Shown here: in pieces, positions 1 to 10,165 of the stretch
Numbering within the stretch: the stretch's first letter is position 1
How the letters are laid out: every line of letters starts with the position of its first letter
Assembly (NCBI RefSeq): GCF_027595985.1
Contig: NC_073304.1
Span: 138,154,331-138,218,330 of the forward strand
Origin: Sorex araneus
Taxonomy: Eukaryota; Chordata; Mammalia; Eulipotyphla; Soricidae
Reading direction: 5' to 3'
Length of the DNA: 64,000 nucleotides
Translations under genes and position numbers: made by a program
The notes under the pieces: model-generated
Databases searched by the model: none
What the model saw: only the letters and a program-made list of their open reading frames with translations
Told to the model about the DNA's origin: nothing

Positions 1-512
1 CAGTTTTACCTTGGTGCTACAGTGGCTATAGCATCTCAAGCCATAGCTGAGACTACAAATCCCTAGAAGTCACCCAGACTCAGAAAAGCTCAGAGCTATA
101 AGCACCAACTTAATCTTGTGAATATGACACTTGATCCACCTAGTTATTTGTACTATTATTCCTAGCCTTCACTCTTTTGAATTTTTTTGAAACAAACTTT
201 TCAGGACAGAGAAAATATCACTGGTTGGTAAAATATCTACATGGGATGGAACTTATACTTTACAGGATCCAGATCTGATCCCCAACACCACATCATCCAC
301 CAAACACTACCAGAAGCAGCCATTGAAGACTAAGTTAGGAGCAGTCTCTGAGCACATCTGGGTGCAGGTTCAAAACAAACAAACAAATTAGAAGAAAATA
401 GTATAACATATTCAAAGTCTTGAATAAAAAGTAACTCAAGAACAATTTATCTTGCTAGGTTATCACTCATATATGAAGGAGTGATCAAAAAATTCTTTAA
501 AAGAATTGACTA
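1..512. other. intergenic, degenerate sequence
   Basis: No gene is visible. A weak SINE-like stretch at about 240-375 (a phrase resembling the SINE section after the B box, then an AAAC-rich end) may be a very old tRNA-SINE. The rest is unassigned AT-rich sequence. Confidence 0.4.
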
Positions 513-714
513 GGTGCCAGAGCGATAATTCAGCATGGAGGGCATTTGCCTTGCATACAGCTGACCCGGGTTCTATCCCCAGCATCCCATATGGTTCTCC
601 AAGCACCACCAGGAGTAATTCCTGAGTACCGAGCCAGGAGTAGCCCCTGAGCATTGCTGAGTGTGACCCAAAAAATAAAATAAAATAAAATAAAATAAAA
701 TAAAATAAATAAAA
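513..714 (+). mobile_element. SOR-type tRNA-derived SINE
   Basis: Sense copy with a diverged head, a B-box-like GGTTCTATCCC, the CCCATATGG phrase, AGGAGTAATTCCTGAGTA and the TGTGACCCAAAA end. The tail is an (AAAAT)n run of about 45 bp, showing how SINE A-tails here turn into microsatellites. Confidence 0.85.
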
Positions 715-756
715 GCATTGAGTATAAGAAATCACAAGAAACACTGTTTTCTTTCT

Positions 757-939
757 TTTTTCTTTTTATTTATTTATTTATTTTTGGTTTGAGGCCACCC
801 CTGGTGGTGCTCACAGGACTTACTCCTGACTTTTTGCTCAGAGATCACTCCTTTGGTAGGTCATATAAGATTCTGGTAATCAAACCTAGGTTGGTCATGT
901 GTAAGGCAAATGCCCTACCTATACTATTGCTCTGGCCCC
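757..939 (-). mobile_element. SOR-type SINE, antisense
   Basis: It starts with a T-rich stretch (the tail on the other strand), then shows the complements of the SOR body and of the B-box region, ending in GCTCTGGCCCC, the complement of the SOR start. Confidence 0.8.
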
Positions 940-1209
940 AAGAACACGGTTTTCTATTAAAGATAAGGAAACTTAAGTTAGAAACAGAAATATATATAAA
1001 AATTATAAAATTGGGGGAAATATGGAGAATAATGATAATGATTCTCAGAATAAACTCCAAACTTGCTTGCTTTAAATTTAAAAAAGGAAATAAACTTGAA
1101 ACTTCAAATGTAAATTCATAGTAATCTCCAAAACACATCTGAAAAACTATCAAGAAGAGTCAAGTAAAGCTCATTTTCAAAGGATATGTGCTGATAACAA
1201 AGAAAATCT
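940..1209. other. AT-rich intergenic sequence
   Basis: Nothing beyond AT-rich unique sequence is seen. The open frames across it on both strands have no recognisable domain. Confidence 0.5.
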
Positions 1210-2590
1210 GGACAGATGCTGCCAACAGGTCAACCTGTACCTGAAGGGCAAGTACATCAGCAGCCTGATGGTTCCTTCAGGGTTCCTGATACCCCAAAAT
1301 TGCCTTTGTACTTTTGGCCAGCCCCCAACAACTTGGACCAATTTTACCAAGAAATTAAATGGTCAAAAGTTAGGTATGTGGGAGCTACTCCCACAAACCC
1401 CTCCGGCTCAGCTATACAGACTCATTTATTGGCCTTATTTCAGAGACCCATAAGTAAATCTTGAAAGAAACCAAAAGCCACAGTTAATCTCGGACCTGTG
1501 CATGGCTGAACAGACTGGGATAAATTGGAGGGAGGCAGGTTGGGCTGTGCTGCCCAAGCAGAATCCCCGGCAGCCACTTGCTTCCACAGTCTAAAATAGC
1601 CGCTATCCCCCTGGCCTGACTCCACCGTCTCAGGACGGACCTCACCAAGATATTATCTGCTGAAAATTTGGATATGCGGGTTTTGTGACTGAAATCTCCA
1701 GGCTTTCTCAGAGTTGGGGTGGGCTTCCTCCCCCGACTTCCCAATACACATGGAAGTACTGGCAGTCACCCCCACGAGCCAACTCCAGCACCAATCTGTA
1801 AACTCCATTACTAGCCTTGCTTCAGAGACCCATAAATAAATTTCAAAAGATATCAAAAGCCAGAGACGCAGCAGCAAGTCCTGGAAGACACCACAGATCC
1901 AGAGATCTCTCCAGCAGAGATCGCTCCAGAGCCAATTTCACCAGGGCAGCCCGGATGGAGCAGGTGCAGTCTCCCCACCTACTCCAGATGGAATCCTGGC
2001 AGCCAAGAGATTCCAAAAGCAAGGCCTAGGTATGCAGGTTTCAAGATTAAGTCTCCATACAGCATGGTGACAGAGGCACTAGGCTGTCCCTCCCTAGCAC
2101 CCGCCTGCTCATCAGCCTGGCTGTCACACCCACAATGTGCCTCTGGGCGTCACCTTAGTGCACCAACAGCCTTGGTCCAGAGACTCCCAGTTGAATCCCA
2201 AAATGGATTAGTGTCCTACAGAAATGTCTCCAGAACCAACCATTTACAATCTAGGATTGCAGAAGCACATGACCATAGCAACCAAGATTTTTCAAAATGA
2301 GCAACAGACAATAAATGATCTAGCATCTGGCCCTGGCGGGCAGGCTTGAATGGTGGTGGGAAAATTCAAGCAAACACAATGCCCAAAAGTAGTGAGAGCA
2401 TATTGGGGAAATTCCCTGTAATGGAGGCAGGGTGAGTACTGGGATGGGTGGTAGGGTTATATACTGGGACACTGGTGGTGGAAAGTGTGCACTGGTGGAG
2501 GGATGTGTGTGTGATCATTGTACGGCTGAATCTCGAACATGAAAGCTTTCTTAGCTGTATCTCACAGTGATTTAAAAAAAAAAAAAGTAA
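1210..2590 (+). mobile_element. composite dispersed repeat with L1-type 3' end
   Basis: This GC-richer block contains no reverse transcriptase. A phrase like CAGAGACCCATAAATAAAT occurs twice (about 1442 and 1824), suggesting an internal repeat of about 380 bp. The 3' part (about 2325-2590) matches the L1 3' tails elsewhere in the window: a GGCAGGCTTG phrase, a GGTGG-rich stretch, ATCATTGTACGGCTGAA, then poly-A. A related body segment lies at 31980-32390. It could be a non-autonomous L1-mobilised element or an L1 with a large internal deletion. An 82-codon open frame at 1216-1464 matches nothing I recognise. Confidence 0.5.
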
Positions 2591-3134
2591 TGAGGAGTTC
2601 ATGCCCAGTTCAATCAGCTTAATCAATGACTGAGTAAATAGCAGTACTCCTACATTTTAAAAAAATCCAGAGACAAAGTCAAAATGAAAAAAAAAAAAAA
2701 CAAGAAAATTACCTGAAATCCTAATAGAAAAATGGCAAATCTCTTTGTAGCAATAATTTCTCTAAATGTGAGTGGATTGAATGCATTGAATGCACCAGCC
2801 TGAAGGCAGAGAATGTCTGCATGGATCAGAAAACAAAACCCAAATTTTGCTTTTTATAAAAAAAATACACTTGAACTCCAACAAAGAAGCACAGGCTCAC
2901 AGTAAAATCCTGGAAAATAATCACACAGATAAATGCTAACCTTTATACAGCAGTAATGTCCAAATTATATCAGAAAAAATAGAGTTCAAACTAAAAGTGG
3001 TAAAAGGTATAGTGGTGATTATAATATACTGATCAAGGGATGAACACATCAAAAAATTGAACTCTTATTATACTTGTAGCTAATGAAGGGGCATAAAAAT
3101 GCTAATAAGTAATTACTAAAGACTTGAGATGATT

Positions 3135-3310
3135 GGGGCTGGAGAGATAGCACAGCGGGTAGGGCGTTTGCCTTGCACGCGGCCGACCCGGGTTCAAATC
3201 CCAGCATCCCATATGGTCCCCTGAGTACGGCCAGGGGTAATTCCTGAGTGCAGAGCCAGGAGTAACCCCTGTGCATCGCCAGGTGTGACCCAAAAAGCGG
3301 AAAAAAAAAA
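3135..3310 (+). mobile_element. SOR-type SINE with target-site duplication
   Basis: Near-consensus copy: GGGGCTGGAGAGATAGCACAG, an intact B-box area, CCCATATGGTCCCC and an A tail. It is flanked by a perfect 14-bp direct repeat AGACTTGAGATGAT (3120-3133 and 3311-3324), the target-site duplication expected from L1-type retroposition. It is one of the youngest SINEs here and interrupts the old L1. Confidence 0.95.
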
Positions 3311-3916
3311 AGACTTGAGATGATATATTGATGGCAGCATAATAGTAGAAGGAAACTTCAACACACCATTCTTATCAATGGACAGATCACCAAGGCAGAA
3401 AATCAGTTAAGAAACAATTTCCAAAATGAGAAGCAGGAATATCCTGGAGTAATAGTATGTACAAGGCTCTCCACATGACCTCCCTCCTCACACTCACTTC
3501 CGCTCCCCTCAAAAAACCTAAATAGACACTCTTCTGTAGAATGGAGTATCCTCCAAGAGAAACCACATGTTGGGACACCAAAATAAAAAATCCTATAAAT
3601 TCATAAAATAAAAATAATGTCTTTTCTCAGATGACAATGCTATAAATGTATAGATTAATAAAAGAAAATATGAAAAAATTCAATATTTGAAGACTGACTA
3701 GGATTCTACTGAACAAGTACAAGGTGAAAGAATAAATCAAAGAAGAAATAAAAAAAGTTTTCAAAATGAATAAATTCTCCGAATGGAAATAATTTACTTA
3801 GAACAACTTTAAATCACTGTTATAGAACCTAGAAGAAATACACTTTTAGAATCAGACATCCTCCCAAGTCATTACTGTAAAAAGATAATTATAGAATAAT
3901 ATCCCTAATGAACATC

Positions 3917-4135
3917 ACTGTATCACTGTATACTATCATCCCATTGTTCATTGATTTGCTTGAGTGGGCACGAGTAATGCTCCAGTAACGTCTTCATTTC
4001 TCCCTGTCGCACGCTAGTGTAACCCAATGGTGTCTGCTGGCTCCAGATAAAGGAAGAGCACGTTGTTGTTACTGTTTTTGGCATATCAAATACATCACGG
4101 TAGCTTGCCAGGCTCTGCCATGTGGGAAAAATCAA
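3917..4135 (-). mobile_element. RTE-tailed repeat, antisense
   Basis: The complement of the RTE 3' end (CATCCCATTGTTCATTGATT and the CCAGTAACGTC phrase) is followed by the GTTACTGTTTTTGGCATATC and GCTTGCCAGGCTCTGCC blocks shared with the RTE-tailed SINEs. It ends in CACTGTATCACTGTA, a decayed short tandem tail. It is adjacent to an oppositely oriented unit at 4205-4430. Confidence 0.7.
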
Positions 4136-4204
4136 TAATAATAAAAAATTAATAAAGAGGTGATATAAAATATGTCCATTCACAACTGCACAGTCCAGGA
4201 AAAA

Positions 4205-4430
4205 AATTGAGTCACTCTCTTACTGGAGCTTTGTTTTATAGTCTCGCGGGGGGTGGGGGGAGAGCAGGGAGGGTTGTAGGTGTGACTGCCAAGCTACTAG
4301 AAAACTGGGGATCTGGGGTGGGGGGGAACTCAGTCCTGATCCGAGCAGGCTTGGAGATCTCAACCAGGGGTCCCACATACCTACCTGGGTTCCTCTGTCG
4401 GAATGTCCTAATGAACATAGGTGTGAAAAA
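4205..4430 (+). repeat. dispersed repeat unit, copy 1 of 3
   Basis: It shares with 46515-46740 and 49795-50165 the order TATAGTCTC, GTGACTGCC, AGCTACTAGAAAA, CAGTCCTGATCCGAGCAGG and ACCTGGGTTCCTCTG. No coding potential is visible. Its function and family are unknown, but two of the three copies sit beside an RTE tail that points the other way. Confidence 0.6.
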
Positions 4431-4720
4431 TTCTCAACAAAAACCAGCAAACAAAATTCCACAATATATCAAAAGAATAAAACACCATGATCCAAGGAAA
4501 TTCATTCCATGGATTCGATATATCCAATGTGTCAGATAGCTTAAATTAAAAAGAAGACAAAAATTAGATGATATATAGGAAACTTTTATAAAAACAATGG
4601 CCATATGCAACAATTCTACAATTAACATCATATTCAATAGCCAAAACAACAAACAAAACAAAAACCTTTTCTGTAAGATCGTACACAAAGCAAAACTGTC
4701 TGCTTTTTTCCATTATTCAA

Positions 4721-5944
4721 TGTGTTCAATAATAGTGTGGGCTCTTTCACCATGTGAGTTCAGTGGCCATGAGCCACTTCCCTCTCCCACCCCAGCCCAC
4801 TGCTGCCACCAGCAGATGCATGAAGGAGGGAACAGAGCCAACAAACTGGTTGGTGATCAGTCGCATTTATTCCATTCTCCCTCGCCCCTATTCCAATCTC
4901 ACTGCATGCCCCATTCCATTTTCCCCTTGCCCCTCATTCCCAACTCCTACTTTCCTCCACGCTAGTCTCCCATGCCCAGTCTCGCTGCCATAGTAATCGA
5001 CCCAGTTCCCTGGAGTTCGGAGTTTTGGAGTAGCAAATATCCATAGATCAGATGCCACAATATATCAACATATCAGAACCCTTCCTTCGGGGAAGCTCTG
5101 CTAAGATGAAGATCTCATCCTGCTGGGAGATCTGCTCAAGGGTGGAATTTCATCTAAGGGTGTAGTTCTCCTTTCCTTAGTCCATAACCATTAAAATAGC
5201 CACATTTAATTTACTTCTTAATAATCCTTATAGTCATTTTGTATGGACACAGTAAGAGATATATTAAGCTTAAAGGGTGGCTCTCCTGGGGACATCTTGC
5301 TATGATCCCAGACTACAGTCTTCAGGCTAGATTAGCCCTTCCTAACCGCAACAGTGTCCTTGTCCAGTTACTTCTATTTGGGTCGTGACACTTTGTCCAT
5401 GACCATGCTCTTAACTTATTCTAAGTTTTATGGTGCTTGGCCTGTCCTGTTTCAATGCGTGTAGCTTATAGCTTGTGCTGGGTCCGTCTAAGTCCCTTCT
5501 TTGGGACACTCCTTTTGGGGTGCTAGGAACTAAGGGCAACTGAAGATTAAATCAAGTAAATATGACAGACACTCAGAAGTAAATATTATTTGGAGTCAAT
5601 TAACTCCCAAGTTACAAAAGCATAGTGTTAACTGTCTTTCTGTGTCTATACAAAAAGGACATTGCTCTAAAGTAAACCATGCAAAGGACATAAGGGAAAG
5701 AGAAAAGCAGTATTTCACTTAGAAATGCAAAATCCAGAGTCCTGAGGAGGATCTGACCTTACAAGTCACAGGTTCTGATTTGGGGGTATAGGTCATTAAC
5801 AGATAGGGGAAGCAGAACAAAAAGGAGATCTTAAAGATAAACACAGAGGAATGGAAGTGCCTTGGGTGCACTGTGATGGTTGTAATTCAGTAAACCTAAG
5901 CTCCCTGTGCCAAGAGAGAAAGGACAAACCAATGTTATTCTACA
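4721..5944 (-). mobile_element. solo LTR-like element, copy 1
   Basis: About 1.2 kb sharing its whole layout with 18176-19568 and 22991-24483: a GTGGCC/GAGCC start, GGTGATCAGT, a GGACACAGTAAGAGAT block, GGGGTGCTAGGAA, AAAAAGGACATTG and an AATAAACCTAAG-like end. On the - strand an AATAAA hexamer (4866-4871) could be the LTR polyadenylation signal. L1 ORF2 sequence continues on both sides, so this is an insertion into the old L1. No retroviral internal region is present. Confidence 0.55.
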
Positions 5945-6213
5945 ATACAATATCATATTGAAAGCACTAACCAATTAGGAAAGAAATATAAATCAAAATT
6001 GTTTAAACTGTAAAAGAAATTAAGCTATTACTGTGTTTAGAAAACCTAAAAACACATATAGAAAGCCCTAAAGATGTCACCAAACATATTTTAGAAAAAA
6101 TAAACGAATAAAATAGCAGGTTACAAAATCAACACAAAAACTCTTTTACATTGTTATATGCAGATAAAAAACTTTAACAGGAAGAAATAAAAAAAAACAT
6201 TTAAAATAATTAC

Positions 6214-6340
6214 CAGAGCCAGATAGTATATCAGCAGGGTAACTGCCTTGCACAGAGCCAGGAGTAAGCCCTGAACACTGCTGGATGTGACCCCTACCCC
6301 CAGATTTTAAAAATAAAAATAAAATATTAAAAATAGATAA
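6214..6340 (+). mobile_element. degenerate SOR-type SINE, internally deleted
   Basis: A short head fragment jumps directly to the AGAGCCAGGAGTAAGCCCTGA block and the TGGATGTGACCCC end, then an AATAAA-rich tail. It interrupts the old L1. Confidence 0.65.
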
Positions 6341-6663
6341 GATAGTATCCCAAAACAGCAGATACCCAGGAATAAATTTAGGAAGTGAACACCTTAGACA
6401 TTGAAAATTTTACGTCACTACTTAAAACAGAAGTGAAGATAATGTAAATCATACATTCGGGGGTTAAGCATTTTAACAGTTTAAAGATCATACTTCCCAA
6501 GGTATTATACAGATTCATTTTGATACCTATCAGAATTCCAATGGCATTTTTCAAGGACATAAAAGAAGCATAACAAAAATTTATAGAGAACCATAAAACT
6601 CAACAAATCAACAAAAAGAAATTGAGAAAAAAAAGGTGGAAGATATTGCATTTCTGGTTTATT

Positions 6664-6746
6664 ATAGGGGCTGGAAATGCTGCTCACAAGTAGAGCACTG
6701 ACCTTGAATGTGTGAGACCCTGGATTTGATCCCAGCAAAATAAACA
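6664..6746 (+). mobile_element. short tRNA-derived SINE
   Basis: About 80 bp with GGGGCTGGAAATGCTGCTC, AGTAGAGCACTGACCTTGAA and a B-box-like GATTTGATCCC, then AAATAAA. It lacks the SOR body and is closer to a bare tRNA-like monomer, perhaps a different or older family. Confidence 0.6.
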
Positions 6747-7794
6747 TGCTCTAAGAAGAAGACAGTGTAGTGTTAGAATAAAAGCAGGCTTCCGGGCCAA
6801 TGAGGTAAAATTGAAAGCCAGAAGTAAACCCTGTTCTATACAAGCAGTTAATTAACAGGAGATCTGGGAGTTTTACATGAAGAAAAGCATCTTCAATAAA
6901 ATAGTTCTGGGAAAACAAACAACCACATTCAAAATAAAAATAAAAGACACTTAACACCTATCTCAATCCTACACTAAGATTCATTAAATTGGACTAAATA
7001 AATATTAGAACCAAAGCCATAAAATATATAAGTAAAATTACATGAGAAACTCTGTAATATTGGTCAAAGAGAAATGTTCAATGACTGAAACCCTCTGGCA
7101 GAAAAAATAAAAGCAAAACGATCAAATAGAATTACATCCAAATAAAAAGTTTGTACATTGGAAAGGAAATAACTAAAATCAAAATATTTTTCCATTAATG
7201 GGAGAAAATATTTCTTTCCCATACATCTGACAGAGGACTAATATCCAACATGCATAAGTCATTTAGAAAACTCAACAATAGCACACATACACACAATCAG
7301 CCCCTTAAAAATTTGGGAAGAAGCTAAGCAGACTCAGAGATTTCCTCAAAGAAAACTTACAGACTTCCAGTAAGCATATGAAATGGTGTTTATCATCACT
7401 AATTATCATGAGAATGAAAATCACAGTGACAATGGGCTATACACAAAAAAAAAACAGAAACAACCAGTATTGGCAGGATGCAGCTTCAAGAGGACCTTCA
7501 TTCACTATAGGTGGAAATGTCATCTAAATAACCCTTTGTGAAAAATTATATGAAAACTTCCAGAAAATAATTTAAATAAATAATTTAAATAAATAAATAA
7601 TTTAAATTTAATTTAAATCAACTTATCAGCCAGTTGATTTCATTTCTTGAACTTATTACAAGAATACAAAAACATTTATTCAAAAGTATATATGTACACC
7701 TATGTTCATTTCAGCATTATTTTCAACACCCAAGATTCAGAAAAAACCCATACGCCCAACAACAGATGAATGGATAAAGAAATTGTGGTATAGC

Positions 7795-7930
7795 CTGAGA
7801 GAGAACAAGAGTTAAGGCATTTGCCTTGCATATGGCTGACATCTGTTCAATTCCACAAAGTTAGAAGAAAGTCGTGAGTACTGCCAGGAGTGCTTCCAAA
7901 AACAACAACAAAAAAGAAAACTAAAATAAA
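7795..7930 (+). mobile_element. degenerate SOR-type SINE
   Basis: It shows GCATTTGCCTTGCATATGGC, a decayed B box (GTTCAATTCC), GCCAGGAGTG and an A-rich tail. It separates the ORF2 C-terminal sequence from the 3'UTR of the old L1. Confidence 0.7.
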
Positions 7931-8108
7931 TTGTGATACATGTACACAAATACCAATTGCATAAAAGAAAAAGTGAATCTTGTCTTTTAAGTTATTTGGA
8001 AATTTGAGGCTTAAGATTCAGTGGAAAAAAGTTAGTGGGAGAAGGAGATATTTGTTGATCTCACTTTTGTGTGGCATATAAAGGAATAAAGCAAGGTAGT
8101 ATCCAATG

Positions 8109-8900
8109 ATTGTGACACTGATGTCGGTGGGCCCCACACTGGCTCATGTGAAGTGGGGAGGAGAAAAATGGTCACTTTCTCCCCACCCGCCTCTGCCACC
8201 CCAGACCCAGGGTTACTGGGTTCTTGTCTCACCTTGCAGAAAGGAATTTCAGGAGTAGACAAGCAGTGAAGTTACATAGTTTTTATTTGGATGTTTTGAA
8301 GGGAAGGAGGGGGAGGAAGTGGGAGAGAGTTGAGAGTAAGGTGCTCAAGAGAGAGCCTGGGCTTCTCCGAAGGCAGAGAGAGACCCTACACACACCCCAG
8401 CATTAGACAGGAAAGCATAAAAGTACACATCTCAAGAGGGGAGATGAGGGCGACACATGTGCTCAGGGGTTGCATGTGCTCGGCCTCAAGGACGCAGGCA
8501 GCATATGGGCTCGGGCAGCATAGTTGCACCCATCCTTTGTTCAAGGTGGCCTTTATAGGGTTTCACCGACCTGCCCCCATGTGGGGCTTCTACCTAAGTC
8601 AAAGTCTGTTGCTTTGGGTTACCAGGGGCATTGGGAGTAGTGATGGTCTACTTGAAATTCCTTTCCTGGCCTTTTGTTTCTGCAGGAGCTTCTCTGGGTC
8701 TGTTGCTGTAGATGAGTGAGGGTCTTATCGGGCCTTGGTTCCTGTTTTTCCCTGTTTCCTTCTGAGGGTCTTAGGCTCTCAGAGCAACTTCAGGGCTATT
8801 TCTTCCCAGGAAATCTTTGTCATTGCCTTGGGAAGGGGCCTTCCCTATCCTGCCTACATCAACACGGAAAATGAGAATACCAGAATGCAGTGGCGAGGAA
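8109..8900 (-). mobile_element. solo LTR-like element (different family)
   Basis: GC-richer block inside the 3'UTR of the old L1. It starts TGTGACACTGATG on the + strand. On the - strand it has an AATAAA (near 8285) followed about 60 bp later by a GAGACAAGAACCC-like phrase, an R-U5 arrangement typical of ERV LTRs. The far boundary is uncertain and no clean duplication is seen. Confidence 0.45.
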
Positions 8901-9077
8901 CCAGAGGTGTAAGGTGAGCTAAGATGGAGACACAGAAGAAAGAGGCAGAGTATAAGTGACATATGGACAGTGGTGAAGGGTTCTTGGCACTTTGATGGTG
9001 CTGGAGGTACACCAAAGGCATAAACACCATGTTAATATTGTAACCATGTTACAGGAGTAATAATAAAATCTTTTTGT

Positions 9078-9139
9078 TTTGGGACAATACCACTGTTCAG
9101 GATTTACCTCTGGCTCTGCATTCGGGGATCACTCTTGGG
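9078..9139 (-). mobile_element. truncated antisense SINE
   Basis: The complement of the SOR 3' half is visible: GGGACAATACCACTG, GGCTCTGCATTCGGGGATCA and CACTCTTGGGCAATG. The head is missing because the ERV LTR begins directly after. Confidence 0.6.
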
Positions 9140-9540
9140 CAATGCCTGCGGGACAGGAGGGGTGCGGGAGCCCAAACTGTTGTAATGGGAGTTCTCTTCA
9201 AGCACACAAAACAATCAATGGTGGGAGAACAAGTAGGTCTTTATTACACCAGTTTATCAGAACAGTAAATCATGGCTAGGCAAGCACCGGAAAACGCATT
9301 ATTACTTTGCTTTATGCTCTAGCAATGTGGGGTGCATGCATATGATGGTATCTTATCAGTATGGTTACAGAGCGTTTCCCCTTAGATTAGCATTTTCTTG
9401 GCTTGGAATAGGGAAATTCAACCCCAGTGAAGACAGGGTGGGCACCTTTCCACCCAGAAGCAAAGTCAGCTCTTTAATGTGCATCCTAGATGTCAGTTAT
9501 AAGATCAAATAACATACATAATAAATTTCCATCATAGTAT
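9140..9540 (-). mobile_element. ERV LTR, antisense
   Basis: On the - strand there is an AATAAA polyadenylation hexamer (complement at 9240-9245) followed by a T/G-rich U5-like stretch ending in GGGCTCCCGCACCCC. Immediately upstream in the sense direction is a purine run (9541-9553) that fits a retroviral polypurine tract. A polypurine tract beside an LTR supports a 3' LTR. The exact family is not recognised. Confidence 0.5.
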
Positions 9541-10165
9541 TCCCCTCTTTCTCAGGTGGATATCAAATTATTGATTCCTCAATATTTCTTGTTTGTAAAT
9601 CTCTGGTCAAAACAAGTCTTTAATGCATGTGCAAAAACATCAGTTTAACAAAAGTCATAGGTTCTAACAAGAGCGCCAACCAGCAAAAGAACTAATGGTT
9701 TTGCTAATCCAGTCAAAATCAATTAAAATTAGGGGGCCAAAGAAATGAGGCAAGCACCCATCCCCTGCACAGTCTCTCTCATCCTACAATAAAATATATT
9801 TAAAAGAATTAATAGATGGAATGTATGTAATAAAAAGCACCTGGTACATGTGCCCTCTAATTATTAAGCATACTCTCATTATTTATTCTATGGCAATCCC
9901 TACCTACCATCAAAATAATGTCTTTCGTCATATGTCTACCTAGTCCCAAAGTTAAGTTTCAGTAATTAATTTTGAGTTCACCGCTGTCAAACTTACTGGC
10001 ATTTTTTCCTTATCAATCAAAAGCAAATAAAAGTCATGTACCCTTGCTGATTCATTTTAACTTCAGTACTAAGACATTATCTATAAATTCACCCTAAAAA
10101 CATACTATCAATTACTGTCTTGAAATACAATATCAGCCTCTTTATTCTGCGGGTATTTGCTTCAC
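9541..10165 (-). pseudogene. putative ERV 3' internal remnant
   Basis: The sequence before the polypurine tract (reading the - strand) is AT-rich and has no open frame longer than about 60 codons. Its place suggests the 3' end of a proviral internal region, but no envelope or polymerase motif can be recognised. Plain unique sequence is the alternative. Confidence 0.3.

Larger units (their letters stand above)
2690..9075 (+). mobile_element. old L1 LINE (+), fragmented by nested insertions
   Basis: L1 ORF2-like segments lie in order on the + strand: an endonuclease start at about 2740-2850 (a SLNVSGLNA-like stretch), RT-region sequence at 4420-4720 and 5945-6210, and the ORF2 C-terminal region at 7190-7795. 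The 3'UTR runs to about 8108 and resumes at about 8900-9075, where it matches the L1 3' end at 39120-39290. The pieces are separated by SINEs (3135, 6214, 6664, 7795), an RTE-tailed repeat pair (3917-4430) and LTRs (4721-5944, 8109-8900). No long frame survives. Order and orientation imply a single insertion later peppered by younger elements. Confidence 0.65.

Noticed and set aside
1216..1464. 82-codon frame starting MLPTGQPVPEGQVHQQ
   Set aside because: It looks unlike L1 ORFs but lies in a dispersed composite repeat and matches nothing I can name, so no protein call is made.
3135..3210. tRNA gene candidate (A and B boxes present)
   Set aside because: It is the head of a SINE with body, A-tail and target duplication; it is not a functional tRNA.
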